Counted from the first letter of the stretch, positions 26,575 to 35,523 are shown. The stretch: 64,000 bases of DNA from Glaciecola sp. (GCA_029246415.1 JAQWNF010000029.1:169559-233558), one strand, 5' to 3'. Program-made: numbers and translations. The notes: generated by a model from the letters alone, not told the origin.

Positions 26575-26889
26575 GTGCCGGTATTTTATTATGATGCACA
26601 AGTGTTCAAAGTCTATCAGATTAAACAGTTACTCGATGATGCGCAGATCCCTTGTGTGATCAAAAATGATTTTGCCCAAGGAGCTATCGGCGAGCTATCA
26701 CCGATAGATAGTGGTGTCGAAGTCTGGCTTGTTGATGAGTCGTGGCGGCCTAAAGCGCAACAACTGGTCGATGATTTTTTGGCTGAGCAATGTGCTTTGA
26801 CCGACGATGAGGACTGGCAATGCAGCGAATGTCAGGCAGACAATGAAGCTAATTTTGGTATCTGTTGGTCGTGTCAAACAACGCGGTAA
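26575..26889 (+). CDS. DUF2007 protein with C-terminal zinc ribbon
   Basis: A 104-aa cytoplasmic protein. Residues 1-70 match the DUF2007 signal-transducing-like domain (FKVYQIKQLLDDAQIPCVIKN, then EVWLVDESWRPKAQQLVDDF). Residues 82-100 form a RanBP2-type zinc ribbon with four cysteines (WQCSECQADNEANFGICWSC). The start is GTG 26575 with AAGGA upstream. It may be transcribed with pilT-pilU, but its function is unknown. Confidence 0.85.
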   Translation: MPVFYYDAQVFKVYQIKQLLDDAQIPCVIKNDFAQGAIGELSPIDSGVEVWLVDESWRPKAQQLVDDFLAEQCALTDDEDWQCSECQADNEANFGICWSCQTTR

Positions 26890-26922
26890 TTGCGGACGCA
26901 GTTGCCGACGCAGTAGCGGATG

Positions 26923-27336
26923 CTAGCCTTGAGTTTCGCACCAGGCTTCAAAAATCACACATGCAGAGACACTATCGACCTTTTCTTTGCTGAGTTTTTT
27001 GTAGCCACCCAGTTCAAATAAACGCGACTTAGCATCGGTTGTCGTCAAGCGCTCATCGACTTCAAATACTTGGGATTTGCAACGTGCGGCAATACGGCGC
27101 CCAAACTTACGCGCACGTAACGTCATCTCTTGTTCGCTACCATCCATATTCAGTGGCAAGCCAACCAGCATCGCAGTCGGTAACCATTGGGCATGTAATT
27201 TTGTAATGTCATCCCAATTTGGAATACCATCATTTGCTTTTATTGCAGCAAGCGGTTGGGCTGTACCTGTAATGGTTTGGCCGATTGCCACACCAATACT
27301 TTTAGTTCCGAAGTCAAATGCTAAGTAAGTACTCAC
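26923..27336 (-). CDS. ruvX: Holliday junction resolvase-like RuvX/YqgF
   Basis: An RNase H-fold nuclease involved in pre-16S rRNA 5'-end processing in E. coli; some homologues resolve Holliday junctions. The 137-aa product begins at GTG 27336, overlapping the yqgE TAG by one base, and reads [19 protein letters not shown] with the first catalytic Asp. [12 protein letters not shown] and [12 protein letters not shown] follow. This start gives the E. coli length (138 aa); the frame stays open upstream. Last gene of the rsmE-gshB-yqgE-ruvX operon. Confidence 0.95.
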   Translation of the reverse strand: MSTYLAFDFGTKSIGVAIGQTITGTAQPLAAIKANDGIPNWDDITKLHAQWLPTAMLVGLPLNMDGSEQEMTLRARKFGRRIAARCKSQVFEVDERLTTTDAKSRLFELGGYKKLSKEKVDSVSACVIFEAWCETQG

Positions 27337-27893
27337 TAAGCGTGACCTACATGTTCTGTAAGCTGCCAAGGTTCAATGCCAAGAGCTTTAATCGAACGAT
27401 TCCATCGGTCATGCAAGGGGGTATCAAAGACTAATTCATGTGTCGCTGGGATCACCAACCATGCATTATCCGTTAGTTCTTCTTCGAGCTGTCCAGGAGA
27501 CCAACCGGCATATCCCAATGCAATAACTTGTTTTTCGGGGCCGCGTTCATTACCAATACATTCCACGATGTCTTTTGAAGTCGTTACGGTAAATTCGTCA
27601 TTTATTGGCATACTGCCTTCCCACTCACCTTGTGGATAATGCAAAATAAAACCTCTATCAGGACTGACAGGTCCGCCTTTGACAATAATTTGCTCGCCTT
27701 TCGTGTCGCAAACATCGGAGCCTGGGGCCGCTTGGTCAACCATTTCTTTAAGGTTCATCTCAATAGGTGTATTAATGACCACACCCATTGCCCCATCTTT
27801 ACTGTGCTCACAGATATATATCACTGTACGTGCGAAGGCTGGGTCTTGCATTGCTGGCATCGCAATGAGTAAATGATTGGCAAAACTAGTCAT
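27336..27893 (-). CDS. yqgE: YqgE/AlgH family protein (UPF0301)
   Basis: A 185-aa cytoplasmic protein of the UPF0301/AlgH family. Signatures are [46 protein letters not shown] and [16 protein letters not shown]. Members were linked to alginate regulation in Pseudomonas; the biochemical role is unknown. It lies between gshB and ruvX, the arrangement in most gammaproteobacteria, and overlaps the ruvX start. Confidence 0.96.
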   Translation of the reverse strand: MTSFANHLLIAMPAMQDPAFARTVIYICEHSKDGAMGVVINTPIEMNLKEMVDQAAPGSDVCDTKGEQIIVKGGPVSPDRGFILHYPQGEWEGSMPINDEFTVTTSKDIVECIGNERGPEKQVIALGYAGWSPGQLEEELTDNAWLVIPATHELVFDTPLHDRWNRSIKALGIEPWQLTEHVGHA

Positions 27894-27907
27894 GAATAGT
27901 GACGTTC

Positions 27908-28870
27908 CTATTGGTTTTGTTTAGCCGCGACACGTTGAGCGACGGCATCAAATAACTTACCACAAATATTTACACCTGAGGCTTTTTCTATTTCACGCAC
28001 ACAAGTGGGGGAAGTAATGTTGATTTCAGTAACGCGATCACCAATGACATCTAAGCCGACAAATAAAATCCCGTGTTGTAATAGTTTAGGTGCGATTGCT
28101 TCGGCTAATGCACGATCGCTCGTACTAATCGGTTGTGGACGGCCAATGCCTCCAGCAGCCAAATTACCACGTGTTTCAGTACCTTGAGGTAAACGAGCAA
28201 GACAATAGTCCATGACTTCACCATTGACAATGAGCACGCGTTTATCGCCCTCTTTTATCGCTGGCAAATAAGCTTGAAACATCGCCAGTTTTTGTCCATT
28301 TTGGGTCAGGGTTTCAATGACCACACCTAAGTTATTCGCATCTTCTTTTATTCTAAATATCGACGCTCCACCCATACCATCTAATGGCTTACAGATAATA
28401 TCTTGATGTTTAGCATGAAATGCTTTGGCTAATTCTTTACTACGTGTGACTAGTGTGTCAGGAATTAAATCAGGGAAATATGCAGTGAAGAGCTTTTCAT
28501 TAAAGTCGCGGAGCGCTTGCGCTTTGTTAACCACAACTACGCCATATTGCTCCGCAAGTTCAAATATATGTGTTGCGTAGATGAACTGGTCATCTACAGG
28601 GGGATCTTTGCGCATCAGCAATGCATCAAAATCTCCTAAGAGCTGAGTTTGTTGTTCGCCCAAGGTATAAAAATCTGTTTCGCGGTCAATCACACTTAAT
28701 GAGCGAGTTAATGCATAAGGGATACCATTATCAATAAACAGATCTTGCATCTCGATATAGCTGATCTCATACCCTCTGCGTTGAGCTTCAAGGCATAACG
28801 CAAAAGACGTATCTTTATAAGGGGTAATATTGGCAATTGGATCCATAACAATCGCGATGCGTAGACTCAT
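27908..28870 (-). CDS. gshB: Glutathione synthetase
   Basis: GshB joins gamma-glutamylcysteine and glycine with ATP to form glutathione. The 320-aa ATP-grasp enzyme has IAIVMDPIANITPYKDTSFA at the start, MRKDPPVDDQFIY, the KPLDGMGGASIFR glycine-rich loop, GDKRVLIVNGE, AAGGIGRP and NITSPTCVREIE. Its ATG overlaps the rsmE TGA by 4 nt, indicating coupling. It matches the 316-aa E. coli enzyme. Confidence 0.98.
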   Translation of the reverse strand: MSLRIAIVMDPIANITPYKDTSFALCLEAQRRGYEISYIEMQDLFIDNGIPYALTRSLSVIDRETDFYTLGEQQTQLLGDFDALLMRKDPPVDDQFIYATHIFELAEQYGVVVVNKAQALRDFNEKLFTAYFPDLIPDTLVTRSKELAKAFHAKHQDIICKPLDGMGGASIFRIKEDANNLGVVIETLTQNGQKLAMFQAYLPAIKEGDKRVLIVNGEVMDYCLARLPQGTETRGNLAAGGIGRPQPISTSDRALAEAIAPKLLQHGILFVGLDVIGDRVTEINITSPTCVREIEKASGVNICGKLFDAVAQRVAAKQNQ

Positions 28871-29601
28871 AGTGTGAGATCTCCATATTGAGCTTGAATA
28901 ATCGCGATTGAAGCAATCGCAGCTGTTTCTGTACGTAACACTCGAGGGCCTATTTTAACTGTGTTAAATCCTGTTTGCTCAGCAGCATAGGTTTCTGCTT
29001 CACTTAATCCACCCTCAGGGCCTATGAGTATGCGAACACCATGTTGATTAACGGGTAAGGCTTGTAAATGTTGTTGAGCGTGGGGATCAAACGTAATGCG
29101 ATACTGTTCAGTTGATTGTTTGCACCACTGGGTTAATGTAATAGGTGGATGCAATATGGGTAGGACATTTCGGCCTGATTGCTCACATGCTCCGATGATG
29201 ATTTTTTCCCATTGAGCGGATTTTTTCTCCCAACGTTCTGCTGATAACTTTACATTACAGCGTTCAGTGATAATCGGAGTGATTTCGGTGACACCTAGCT
29301 CAGTTGCTTTTTGTAATACGGTTTCCATGCGATCACCTTTGGCAATGCCTTGTCCAAGATGAATGGGAAAACGCGACTCGACAGCCAGAGCAAGTTTGGC
29401 ATCAACATTCACGATCAATTTTCGTTTTTGTACTTCATTAACAATGGCAGAATATTCATTGCCATCACCATTAAAAAGCACAATGGGTTGATCTTGTTTG
29501 ATGCGCAAGACATTAATTAAATGATGCGCGGCATCATTTTCTAAGGTGTAAATATTATCGACACAAATGTCGCCTGAAACAAAGACTCTAGGGATTCGCA
29601 T
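28867..29601 (-). CDS. rsmE: 16S rRNA (uracil-1498-N3)-methyltransferase
   Basis: RsmE methylates U1498 of 16S rRNA using SAM. The 244-aa product has the N-terminal PUA-like domain (HLINVLRIKQDQPIVLFNG), KGDRMETVLQKATELGVTEI, then the SPOUT knot signatures ILIGPEGGLSEAE and LGPRVLRTETAA (here IGPRVLRTETAA). The gene heads the conserved rsmE-gshB-yqgE-ruvX operon. Confidence 0.97.
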   Translation of the reverse strand: MRIPRVFVSGDICVDNIYTLENDAAHHLINVLRIKQDQPIVLFNGDGNEYSAIVNEVQKRKLIVNVDAKLALAVESRFPIHLGQGIAKGDRMETVLQKATELGVTEITPIITERCNVKLSAERWEKKSAQWEKIIIGACEQSGRNVLPILHPPITLTQWCKQSTEQYRITFDPHAQQHLQALPVNQHGVRILIGPEGGLSEAETYAAEQTGFNTVKIGPRVLRTETAAIASIAIIQAQYGDLTL

Positions 29602-29658
29602 AATGGCTTAATAGTATTTTTTGGTAATTGTACCAATACGCGATTTGGGGCGCTACTG

Positions 29659-29832
29659 CTAATTTTTAACGCTGAAAGAAGAAGTCTCGGTATTCTTTGG
29701 GGTGATGGCTTGATTATATTTGGTGGCAGCGCTATCCCTTGCATGTATGGTGTTACGCCCTTTATCCGAGGTTAAACTAAACACGAGCAAGGCCACGACG
29801 ACAATACATAAACCTATTAGATAGAACATCAT
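29659..29832 (-). CDS. Small single-pass membrane protein, 57 aa
   Basis: A short gene on the - strand upstream of rsmE, with AAGGA six bases before the first of two consecutive ATGs (29832 and 29829). The product starts MMFYLIGLCIVVVALLVFSL, one transmembrane helix, followed by a positively charged then polar Ser/Thr-rich tail (SDKGRNTIHARDSAAT). I recognise no family. The stop is 57 nt before the rsmE start, so it may belong to that transcript. A strong ribosome-binding site and clean membrane topology support it as real. Confidence 0.6.
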   Translation of the reverse strand: MMFYLIGLCIVVVALLVFSLTSDKGRNTIHARDSAATKYNQAITPKNTETSSFSVKN

Positions 29833-30140
29833 AAAGTCCTTTTAAATAATTCGTAGTCCAACAATCTACATTGCGCTGCAGATGTAAATGCACTAGCTAG
29901 AATTGAATGAGTTGAGTTTGCAACAACTTGTAAAGTTATATTGAAATTTAGACTAGATTGGCAGGAATACAAATAAATATGTAAAAATAAATGACAAAAT
30001 AGCGGTAAGTTATTTGTATCTAAAACAATTTTTGTTTGCAAAAAATTATAAATTAGCTAACTTACATTACAGGTTATGGATAACACAGCATCTCGTAACC
30101 ACACGAGAATTTCTCATTACGAATATTCAAGGAAAACACG
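29833..30140. other. 308-bp AT-rich gap between small membrane protein gene and mscS
   Basis: No convincing ORF is seen; the open frames here are short and lack ribosome-binding sites. It should hold divergent promoters for the small gene and mscS. TATAAA at 30047-30052 is a possible -10 for mscS, without a good -35. Confidence 0.5.
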
Positions 30141-31067
30141 ATGTCTTTATTATCAATGTTGACAGCAACATTACAAACTGCACCGGCGGAGCAACCTGCC
30201 ACACAACCACCTCCGACTCAATCGGTCACGGAGCAAGTAATGGGAGCTGGCGATGCCATTGCTAGGTTCGATCTACAAAATTTTATTGATACTTATGTTA
30301 TGCCTTGGGGCATCAATATTGTACTGGCGATAGTTATATATGTGATCGGTAAAATCGTAGCGAAGGTTCTGGTTGGCCTATTTGGTAAGATCATGGCCAA
30401 ATCAAAATATGACGATATGTTAATCGATTTCTTAAAATCCATCGTCAATGCGATTTTGATGCTATTTGTTATTGTCGCGTCATTAGATCAATTAGGTGTA
30501 GATACCACCTCGCTAGTGGCTATATTAGGTGCTGCAGGTCTAGCGATTGGTTTGTCATTACAAGGGTCGCTGCAAAACTTTGCCGCCGGCGTTATGTTAT
30601 TGGTGTTTCGCCCATTCAAAGCTGGTGATTTTATTGATGCTGCGGGCGTTTCAGGTTCAGTCAAAACAATTGGTATCTTTTCCACCATCATGAACACTGG
30701 AGATAATAAAGAAATTATTGTCCCGAATGGCAAAATATACAGTGATAACATTACTAATTATTCCGCAAAAGACACACGCCGTGTCGATATGGAGTTTGGC
30801 ATTGGTTATGGCGATGATTTGTTGAAAGCTAAAAAGGTTCTGGAGTCTATGTTAGATGCTGATCCTCGAGTATTAAAAGATCCTGCTTATAAAGTTGCAG
30901 TGGGCGCATTAGCTGACAGTTCAGTAAACTTTATTGTTCGTCCTTGGGTTAAATCTTCTGATTATTGGGGCTTGAAATTTGATTTCACTGAAGCGGTTAA
31001 ATTACGCTTTGATGCAGAAGGGATTTCAATTCCATACCCACAAATGGATGTGCATTTAGATAAGTAA
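30141..31067 (+). CDS. mscS: Small-conductance mechanosensitive channel
   Basis: MscS opens under membrane tension to release solutes on osmotic downshock. The 308-aa protein has a polar N-terminus (about 45 residues, longer than the 286-aa E. coli protein), three transmembrane helices (about 50-75, 95-115 and the pore helix 125-155) and the cytoplasmic vestibule domain. The pore signature GLSLQGSLQNFAAG and FRPFKAGDFID are clear, as is VPNGKIYSDNITNYS. AAGGAA precedes the ATG by eight bases. In E. coli mscS also neighbours the fba-pgk-epd genes, here about 9 kb away. Confidence 0.97.
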   Translation: MSLLSMLTATLQTAPAEQPATQPPPTQSVTEQVMGAGDAIARFDLQNFIDTYVMPWGINIVLAIVIYVIGKIVAKVLVGLFGKIMAKSKYDDMLIDFLKSIVNAILMLFVIVASLDQLGVDTTSLVAILGAAGLAIGLSLQGSLQNFAAGVMLLVFRPFKAGDFIDAAGVSGSVKTIGIFSTIMNTGDNKEIIVPNGKIYSDNITNYSAKDTRRVDMEFGIGYGDDLLKAKKVLESMLDADPRVLKDPAYKVAVGALADSSVNFIVRPWVKSSDYWGLKFDFTEAVKLRFDAEGISIPYPQMDVHLDK

Positions 31068-31076
31068 TTTTAGCGG

Positions 31077-31103
31077 TATGCGCGCCAGCCCTTAGCGCGC
31101 ATA
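31077..31103. terminator. GC-rich hairpin between convergent mscS and rhodanese genes
   Basis: TATGCGCGC (31077-31085) and GCGCGCATA (31095-31103) form a perfect 9-bp stem with a 9-nt loop. No T-run follows on either strand, so it is a weak terminator candidate or an mRNA 3' structure. Confidence 0.45.
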
Positions 31104-31121
31104 TCGTTGGTGCGATTGACC

Positions 31122-31637
31122 TTATTTATTCCAAGGCATAATGGCCATTAAGCGACCTAGTCCACAAAAACCAGTAATACCAGCCATCATCATTCCTGCG
31201 CCAAAAAATCCTGATAACCAGATGAAATTAGGATCTATAGTCTGGGATAAGATTACCCCAGTTAATACACCCGTACCTATGGTCAATTGAACTTGGCGGT
31301 CAAGAGGTAAAAATGCAGAATTAGTTTTGTTTATTGCCATACCCGCATCTTCCCAAGCGATAATACCGCCTTCAAGATTATAAAATGTCGTATCAGGGTG
31401 CTGTTCAACCAATGTTTGACAGGCCTTTTGACCACGCATTCCTTTTTGACAATGGATAATGACTTTTTTGTTAGTCGTATCAATGCCATCTAAATTTAGA
31501 TTACTTAATGGCTTTAAATGTGCCTTAGTAATATTGGCTTGACGGTGCTCTGCAGGTTCTCGGACATCGACTAAAACGGCTTCGTTATTTGCTAATAATT
31601 GTTCAGCATCAACGCTGTTAATTGATTGATATGACAT
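31122..31637 (-). CDS. Rhodanese-domain protein with C-terminal membrane helices
   Basis: A 171-aa protein. Residues 1-100 form a rhodanese domain with LVDVREPAEH and the active-site loop HCQKGMRG, whose Cys would carry the persulfide. Residues 115-165 hold two hydrophobic helices of the DUF2892 type (GTGVLTGVILSQ, FFGAGMMMAGITGFCGLG), so the enzyme is membrane-tethered. ATG 31637 gives MSYQSINSVDAEQL, 14 nt after the ArsR gene stop; the frame is open 30 bp upstream into that gene. In this locus it should move sulfane sulfur in sulfide detoxification. Confidence 0.9.
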   Translation of the reverse strand: MSYQSINSVDAEQLLANNEAVLVDVREPAEHRQANITKAHLKPLSNLNLDGIDTTNKKVIIHCQKGMRGQKACQTLVEQHPDTTFYNLEGGIIAWEDAGMAINKTNSAFLPLDRQVQLTIGTGVLTGVILSQTIDPNFIWLSGFFGAGMMMAGITGFCGLGRLMAIMPWNK

Positions 31638-31651
31638 AGATTTAGTTCTCT

Positions 31652-31954
31652 TTAATTGGGATAACAATAAGCGAGATACAGTGACGCTAAGATTGATTGC
31701 GTCACCGGATCGGTAATTTTGTAAATAATTGACTTGCCTTCTTTTTCTGCCGTGACGACTTCAGCTTCTTTTAATTTAGCTAAATGTTGCGACACGACCG
31801 ATTGTGATAAACCACTAGCGAGCACTAACGAGCTGACATCTTTTGGCGCGTCTTGCAGCAAACACAAGAGCATTAACCGATTAGAGTTGGCTAATGATTT
31901 TAGTTTTGCTTCAGCTTTACTCGCTGACTTATAAAGGTTTTCAATGTTTTTCAT
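31652..31954 (-). CDS. ArsR-family repressor, BigR/SqrR-like persulfide sensor
   Basis: A 100-aa winged-helix repressor with the ArsR HTH (LVLASGLSQSVVSQHLAKL, about 42-60). Two cysteines, C31 in LLCLLQD and C97 in LAYCYPN, are 66 residues apart, the same spacing as the redox pair of SqrR and BigR, which form a tetrasulfide link with persulfide and release DNA. The metal-binding ELCVCDL motif of ArsR proper is absent. It is divergent from the TSUP permease gene, co-directional with the rhodanese, and a perfect AT-rich palindrome lies just upstream of its start. It is therefore the likely sulfide-responsive switch for the locus. Confidence 0.85.
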   Translation of the reverse strand: MKNIENLYKSASKAEAKLKSLANSNRLMLLCLLQDAPKDVSSLVLASGLSQSVVSQHLAKLKEAEVVTAEKEGKSIIYKITDPVTQSILASLYLAYCYPN

Positions 31955-31963
31955 TCTTATATT

Positions 31964-31983
31964 ATATTAGCACTTGCTAATAT
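31964..31983. promoter_or_regulatory. Candidate operator of the sulfide-responsive ArsR repressor
   Basis: ATATTAGC-ACTT-GCTAATAT is a perfect 8-bp inverted repeat ending 9 bp upstream of the ArsR start, in the divergent promoter region to the permease gene. AT-rich palindromes of this kind bind BigR/SqrR-type repressors; that this one does is inference. Confidence 0.6.
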
Positions 31984-32121
31984 ATCAAGGGTTTAAACAT
32001 GATATATCAAAACGGTATTAACATAGTTTTTTTATGTATATATAGTCTAACTAGTGACTTGCTTATATTTCATCTGGTTATATATTATAACTAGATTAAT
32101 CAGCAAATAGGCTAAGTATAA

Positions 32122-32907
32122 ATGATCATATTAGGATTCATGGCGGCAGTATTGATGGGGGTAGTATTAGGCACCATCGGTGGTGGTGGTTCTATTCTAA
32201 CCGTTCCGATACTCGTTTACTTATTGGGTGTAGAGCCGAGTACTGCGACGGGATATTCATTATTGATCGTTGGCTTTACCGCGGCGTTTGGCGCAATAAG
32301 TTATTATCGCCAAGGGTTAATCGAGATGAAGGCCGCGATTATTTTTGCCATTCCCTCTATAATCGCTGTTTATGTGACTCGTGCTTTTATCATGCCAGCG
32401 ATACCCGATGTGTTGCTAGAAACGCCATTTGTATTACGCAAAGATATGTTAATTATGGTGGCATTCGGCGTGTTAATGCTCGCAGCTGCCATTATGATGT
32501 TAACCAAAAAACAATCAGCGAACACCCAACAATCAGGTTCACACAATCCCTTACTAATTGTTGCCGAAGGGGCGTTAGTTGGTATGGCGACAGGCATGCT
32601 CGGAGCTGGTGGTGGTTTCTTAATTATTCCGGCATTAGTATTGTTAATGGGCATGGAAATGAAAAAAGCAGTCGGCGCATCCTTATTAATTATTGCGTTA
32701 AAGTCCCTGATTGGATTTACCGGTGACTTACAGGCTGGTATTGATATTGATTTAAGCTTAATCGGTTCGTTAATTGCCTGCACATTGATAGGTATGTGGA
32801 TCGCAACCAAAATCGCAGATCGCTTAGATGGAGATAAGCTACAAAAAGGCTTTGCTTATTTTACTCTGATCATCGCAACCTTAATTTTTGTTAAAGAATT
32901 ACTTTAA
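32122..32907 (+). CDS. TSUP-family sulfite/sulfur exporter (TauE/SafE)
   Basis: A 261-aa inner-membrane protein with about eight hydrophobic helices in two halves. Each half carries a TSUP signature: GTIGGGGSILTVPIL near residue 18 and GMLGAGGGFLIIPAL near residue 160. TSUP proteins move sulfite, thiosulfate or sulfonates. Its place upstream of a persulfide dioxygenase-like enzyme (11-nt gap) suggests export of sulfite or thiosulfate made during sulfide oxidation. It is the first gene of the + strand arm of the locus. Confidence 0.92.
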   Translation: MIILGFMAAVLMGVVLGTIGGGGSILTVPILVYLLGVEPSTATGYSLLIVGFTAAFGAISYYRQGLIEMKAAIIFAIPSIIAVYVTRAFIMPAIPDVLLETPFVLRKDMLIMVAFGVLMLAAAIMMLTKKQSANTQQSGSHNPLLIVAEGALVGMATGMLGAGGGFLIIPALVLLMGMEMKKAVGASLLIIALKSLIGFTGDLQAGIDIDLSLIGSLIACTLIGMWIATKIADRLDGDKLQKGFAYFTLIIATLIFVKELL

Positions 32908-32918
32908 AGGAGCCAACC

Positions 32919-33779
32919 ATGTTAGTAAAAACGTTTCATGATAATGCTACCGCCACTTTTACTCATATTGTTGTGGATGAATCGACAAAAAAATGTGCCG
33001 TCATAGATTCGGTATTAGATTATGACCATTTTTCGGGTTCAGTCAAAACGTCGAGTGCCGATGCTGTGATTGCATATATTAAAGAACACGACTTAACCAA
33101 TGAGTGGATTTTAGAATCGCATATTCACGCCGATCATATTACTGCCTCTAGTTACTTGAAGACACATATTGGTGGTCAAACAGCTATGGGTAAAGGGATT
33201 GTCGATGTATTGGCAATCTGGGTACCGATGTTTAGCAATCAAGTGGATACGCCAATTACCGGTGAGCAATTTGATGTGTTATTGGATGAAGGCGATACAA
33301 TCAAGATCGGTAATATTACGCTAACAACCTGGCTAACCCCAGGACACACTCCTGCTTGTGCGAGTTATTACTGTGCCGATAATAAAGCTATTTTTGTTGG
33401 TGATACCATGTTTGCACCACATTTAGGTACGGCACGTTGCGACTTTCCTGGTGGTAGTGCGGCTGATTTATTTAAAACGGTACAACGTTTTTATACACTA
33501 CCTGAAGATACTCAAGTGTACTTATGTCATGACTATCCGGACGAAGGTGAAGAAGCGATATCTGTGGTAAGTATTGCTGATGAAAAAGCCAATAATATTC
33601 AAATTAAACCTGATACAGTGTTTGCTGAATATGTGGCCAAACGCGAAGCACGCGATGCCACTTTGGCTGTACCTAAGTTATTGTTTCCATCTATTCAAAC
33701 CAATCTTCGTTTAGGCGATTTTGGTGTGAAATCGGAAAACGGCTTACAGTATATTAAAATCCCAGTTAACGCATTGTAG
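32919..33779 (+). CDS. blh: Metallo-beta-lactamase-fold persulfide dioxygenase-like enzyme (Blh/ETHE1 group)
   Basis: A 286-aa MBL-fold enzyme of the ETHE1/Blh group, which oxidises glutathione persulfide to sulfite. Metal ligands are visible in SHIHADHIT (HxHxDH), TPGHTPACASY, FVGDTMFAPHLGTARCDFPGG and LCHDYP. The lower GTAR-DFPGG motif is typical of persulfide dioxygenases. GGAG lies before the ATG. It is 11 nt after the TSUP gene and 9 nt before the DUF442-SQR gene, the order of bigR-type operons. Confidence 0.92.
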   Translation: MLVKTFHDNATATFTHIVVDESTKKCAVIDSVLDYDHFSGSVKTSSADAVIAYIKEHDLTNEWILESHIHADHITASSYLKTHIGGQTAMGKGIVDVLAIWVPMFSNQVDTPITGEQFDVLLDEGDTIKIGNITLTTWLTPGHTPACASYYCADNKAIFVGDTMFAPHLGTARCDFPGGSAADLFKTVQRFYTLPEDTQVYLCHDYPDEGEEAISVVSIADEKANNIQIKPDTVFAEYVAKREARDATLAVPKLLFPSIQTNLRLGDFGVKSENGLQYIKIPVNAL

Positions 33780-33788
33780 GGGCAGGTT

Positions 33789-35459
33789 ATGGATATCAGA
33801 TACATAAACAAACACATTTCAGTTTCACCACAAATCAGTATCGAAGATGTACAAACGATTTTCGATTTAGGTTTTAAGTCTATTGTATGTCATCGTCCTG
33901 ATGGAGAAGGGGCTGATCAGGTGAGTTTTACTGAAATCCAAAAAGCAGCCGAAGCACTTGGGATAGAGATCGTATACCAACCTGTCATTAGTGGTAAAGT
34001 AATGGATGAAGATGCGGCATTATTTAAGACGCACCTTGATACACTTCCTTCACCCATGTTTGCGTATTGCCGCACTGGCACTCGCTCTACTACGTTATGG
34101 GCACTCGCTAGAGCAGATGAATTAACCACGAGTGAAATACTCCATACTACAAAATTAGCGGGCTACGATATGTCAGGTGTAGTACGACGTATTGTTAATG
34201 GCGGTAAGACACCGAGCGATAGTAACGACCAAACGTTTGATATCGTGGTGGTGGGAGCTGGTGCAGCGGGTATATCAGTTTGCTCCAGTATCTTAGAGCG
34301 TGCACCTAACGTCAAAATTGCCGTAATCGATCCTGCAGATATTCATTATTATCAACCGGGCTGGACGCTAGTGGGCGCGGGGGTATTTACCTCTGAAGAA
34401 ACGGTCAAAACTATGTCCTCGTTGATCCCTAAAGGCGTGACTTGGCTCAAGCATGCCGTCGCAGCATTTGAACCAAAGGCGAAGCGAGTTTTATTGGACG
34501 GTTGTCATACCATTGCTTATGATAAATTGATTGTGTGTCCGGGATTAAAATTAGATTGGGATAAAATCGAAGGGTTAACCCAGACGTTAGGTAAAAATGG
34601 CGTGACGTCCAATTATCGCTTCGATTTAGCTCCTTACACTTGGGAGTTAGTGCAACAGTGCAAATCTGGTAAAGCGTTATTTACCCAACCGCCAATGCCA
34701 ATTAAGTGTGCTGGTGCGCCACAGAAAGCCATGTACTTATCTTGCGATCATTGGTTATCAAGCGGCGTTCTGAAAGACATTGAGGTGGATTTTTGTAATG
34801 CCGGAGGCGTGTTGTTTGGTGTTAAAGAATATGTTCCTGCATTGATGAGCTACGTAGAAAAATATAATGCCAATTTGCACTTTTTCCATAACTTGGTAAA
34901 AGTCGATGGTCCAAATAAAACGGCGTATTTTGAACAAATTGGGCCAGATGCAAGCGCTGAGCTGATAGAGAAAAAGTTTGATATGTTGCACGTTGCTCCG
35001 CCCCAATCAGCACCTGATTTTATCAAAGTCAGCCCGTTAGTCGATGACAATGGTTGGGTTGATGTCGATCAAGCGACACTGCAACATAAGCATTTTCCAG
35101 ATATATATAGCTTAGGTGATGTGATGAACGCACCTAATGCTAAAACCGCAGCTGCCGCTAGAATGCAAGCGCCAGTGGTAGCAGGAAATGTGTTACATGA
35201 TATGGGCTACAAAGTAAAACGTACCATTTATAATGGCTATGGCTCATGCCCGTTGACGGTTGAAAAAGGTAAAATTGTATTAGCTGAGTTTGGTTATGGC
35301 GGTACTATGTTACCGACTTTCCCGACATGGTTACTCGATAGCACTAAGCCTTCGCGATTAGCGTGGCTGTTAAAAGAAAAACTGTTACCTCCGATTTATT
35401 GGCAAGGTATGCTCAAAGGCAAAGAGTGGTTAATTAAGCCGACTGAAATATCGGAGTGA
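33789..35459 (+). CDS. DUF442 phosphatase-like domain fused to sulfide:quinone oxidoreductase
   Basis: A 556-aa fusion. Residues 1-138 are a DUF442 dual-specificity-phosphatase-like domain with the P-loop Cys94-x5-Arg100 (YCRTGTRS). Residues 148-556 are an FAD sulfide:quinone oxidoreductase: GAGAAG (156-161) binds FAD, and the two redox cysteines are present as C307 in PIKCAGAPQKAMYLS and C487 in YGSCPLTVEKGK, matching the human-type SQR motifs. It oxidises sulfide to a persulfide and feeds electrons to quinone at the membrane; the neighbouring dioxygenase and rhodanese would process the product. The DUF442 half probably acts in sulfur transfer rather than phosphate removal, which is inference. 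Confidence 0.93.
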   Translation: MDIRYINKHISVSPQISIEDVQTIFDLGFKSIVCHRPDGEGADQVSFTEIQKAAEALGIEIVYQPVISGKVMDEDAALFKTHLDTLPSPMFAYCRTGTRSTTLWALARADELTTSEILHTTKLAGYDMSGVVRRIVNGGKTPSDSNDQTFDIVVVGAGAAGISVCSSILERAPNVKIAVIDPADIHYYQPGWTLVGAGVFTSEETVKTMSSLIPKGVTWLKHAVAAFEPKAKRVLLDGCHTIAYDKLIVCPGLKLDWDKIEGLTQTLGKNGVTSNYRFDLAPYTWELVQQCKSGKALFTQPPMPIKCAGAPQKAMYLSCDHWLSSGVLKDIEVDFCNAGGVLFGVKEYVPALMSYVEKYNANLHFFHNLVKVDGPNKTAYFEQIGPDASAELIEKKFDMLHVAPPQSAPDFIKVSPLVDDNGWVDVDQATLQHKHFPDIYSLGDVMNAPNAKTAAAARMQAPVVAGNVLHDMGYKVKRTIYNGYGSCPLTVEKGKIVLAEFGYGGTMLPTFPTWLLDSTKPSRLAWLLKEKLLPPIYWQGMLKGKEWLIKPTEISE

Positions 35460-35477
35460 TTTAAGTCGTCAGCACGT

Positions 35478-35505
35478 AAAAAAGGAGCTTAAATGCTCCT
35501 TTTTT
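35478..35505. terminator. Bidirectional terminator after the SQR gene
   Basis: AAAAAAGGAGC (35478-35488) and GCTCCTTTTTT (35495-35505) form an 11-bp stem with a 6-nt loop and A/T tracts on both sides. It can serve the SQR gene and the convergent M48 protease gene. Confidence 0.92.
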
Positions 35506-35523
35506 ATATAACTTGTGAGGGAG

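Noticed and set aside
29541..29744. 67-codon - strand ORF overlapping the start of rsmE
   Set aside because: Out of frame with both rsmE and the 57-aa membrane protein, which has the better RBS and topology.
32370..32810. 146-codon - strand ORF within the TSUP gene
   Set aside because: Antisense to transmembrane codons, which commonly leave open frames; no RBS.
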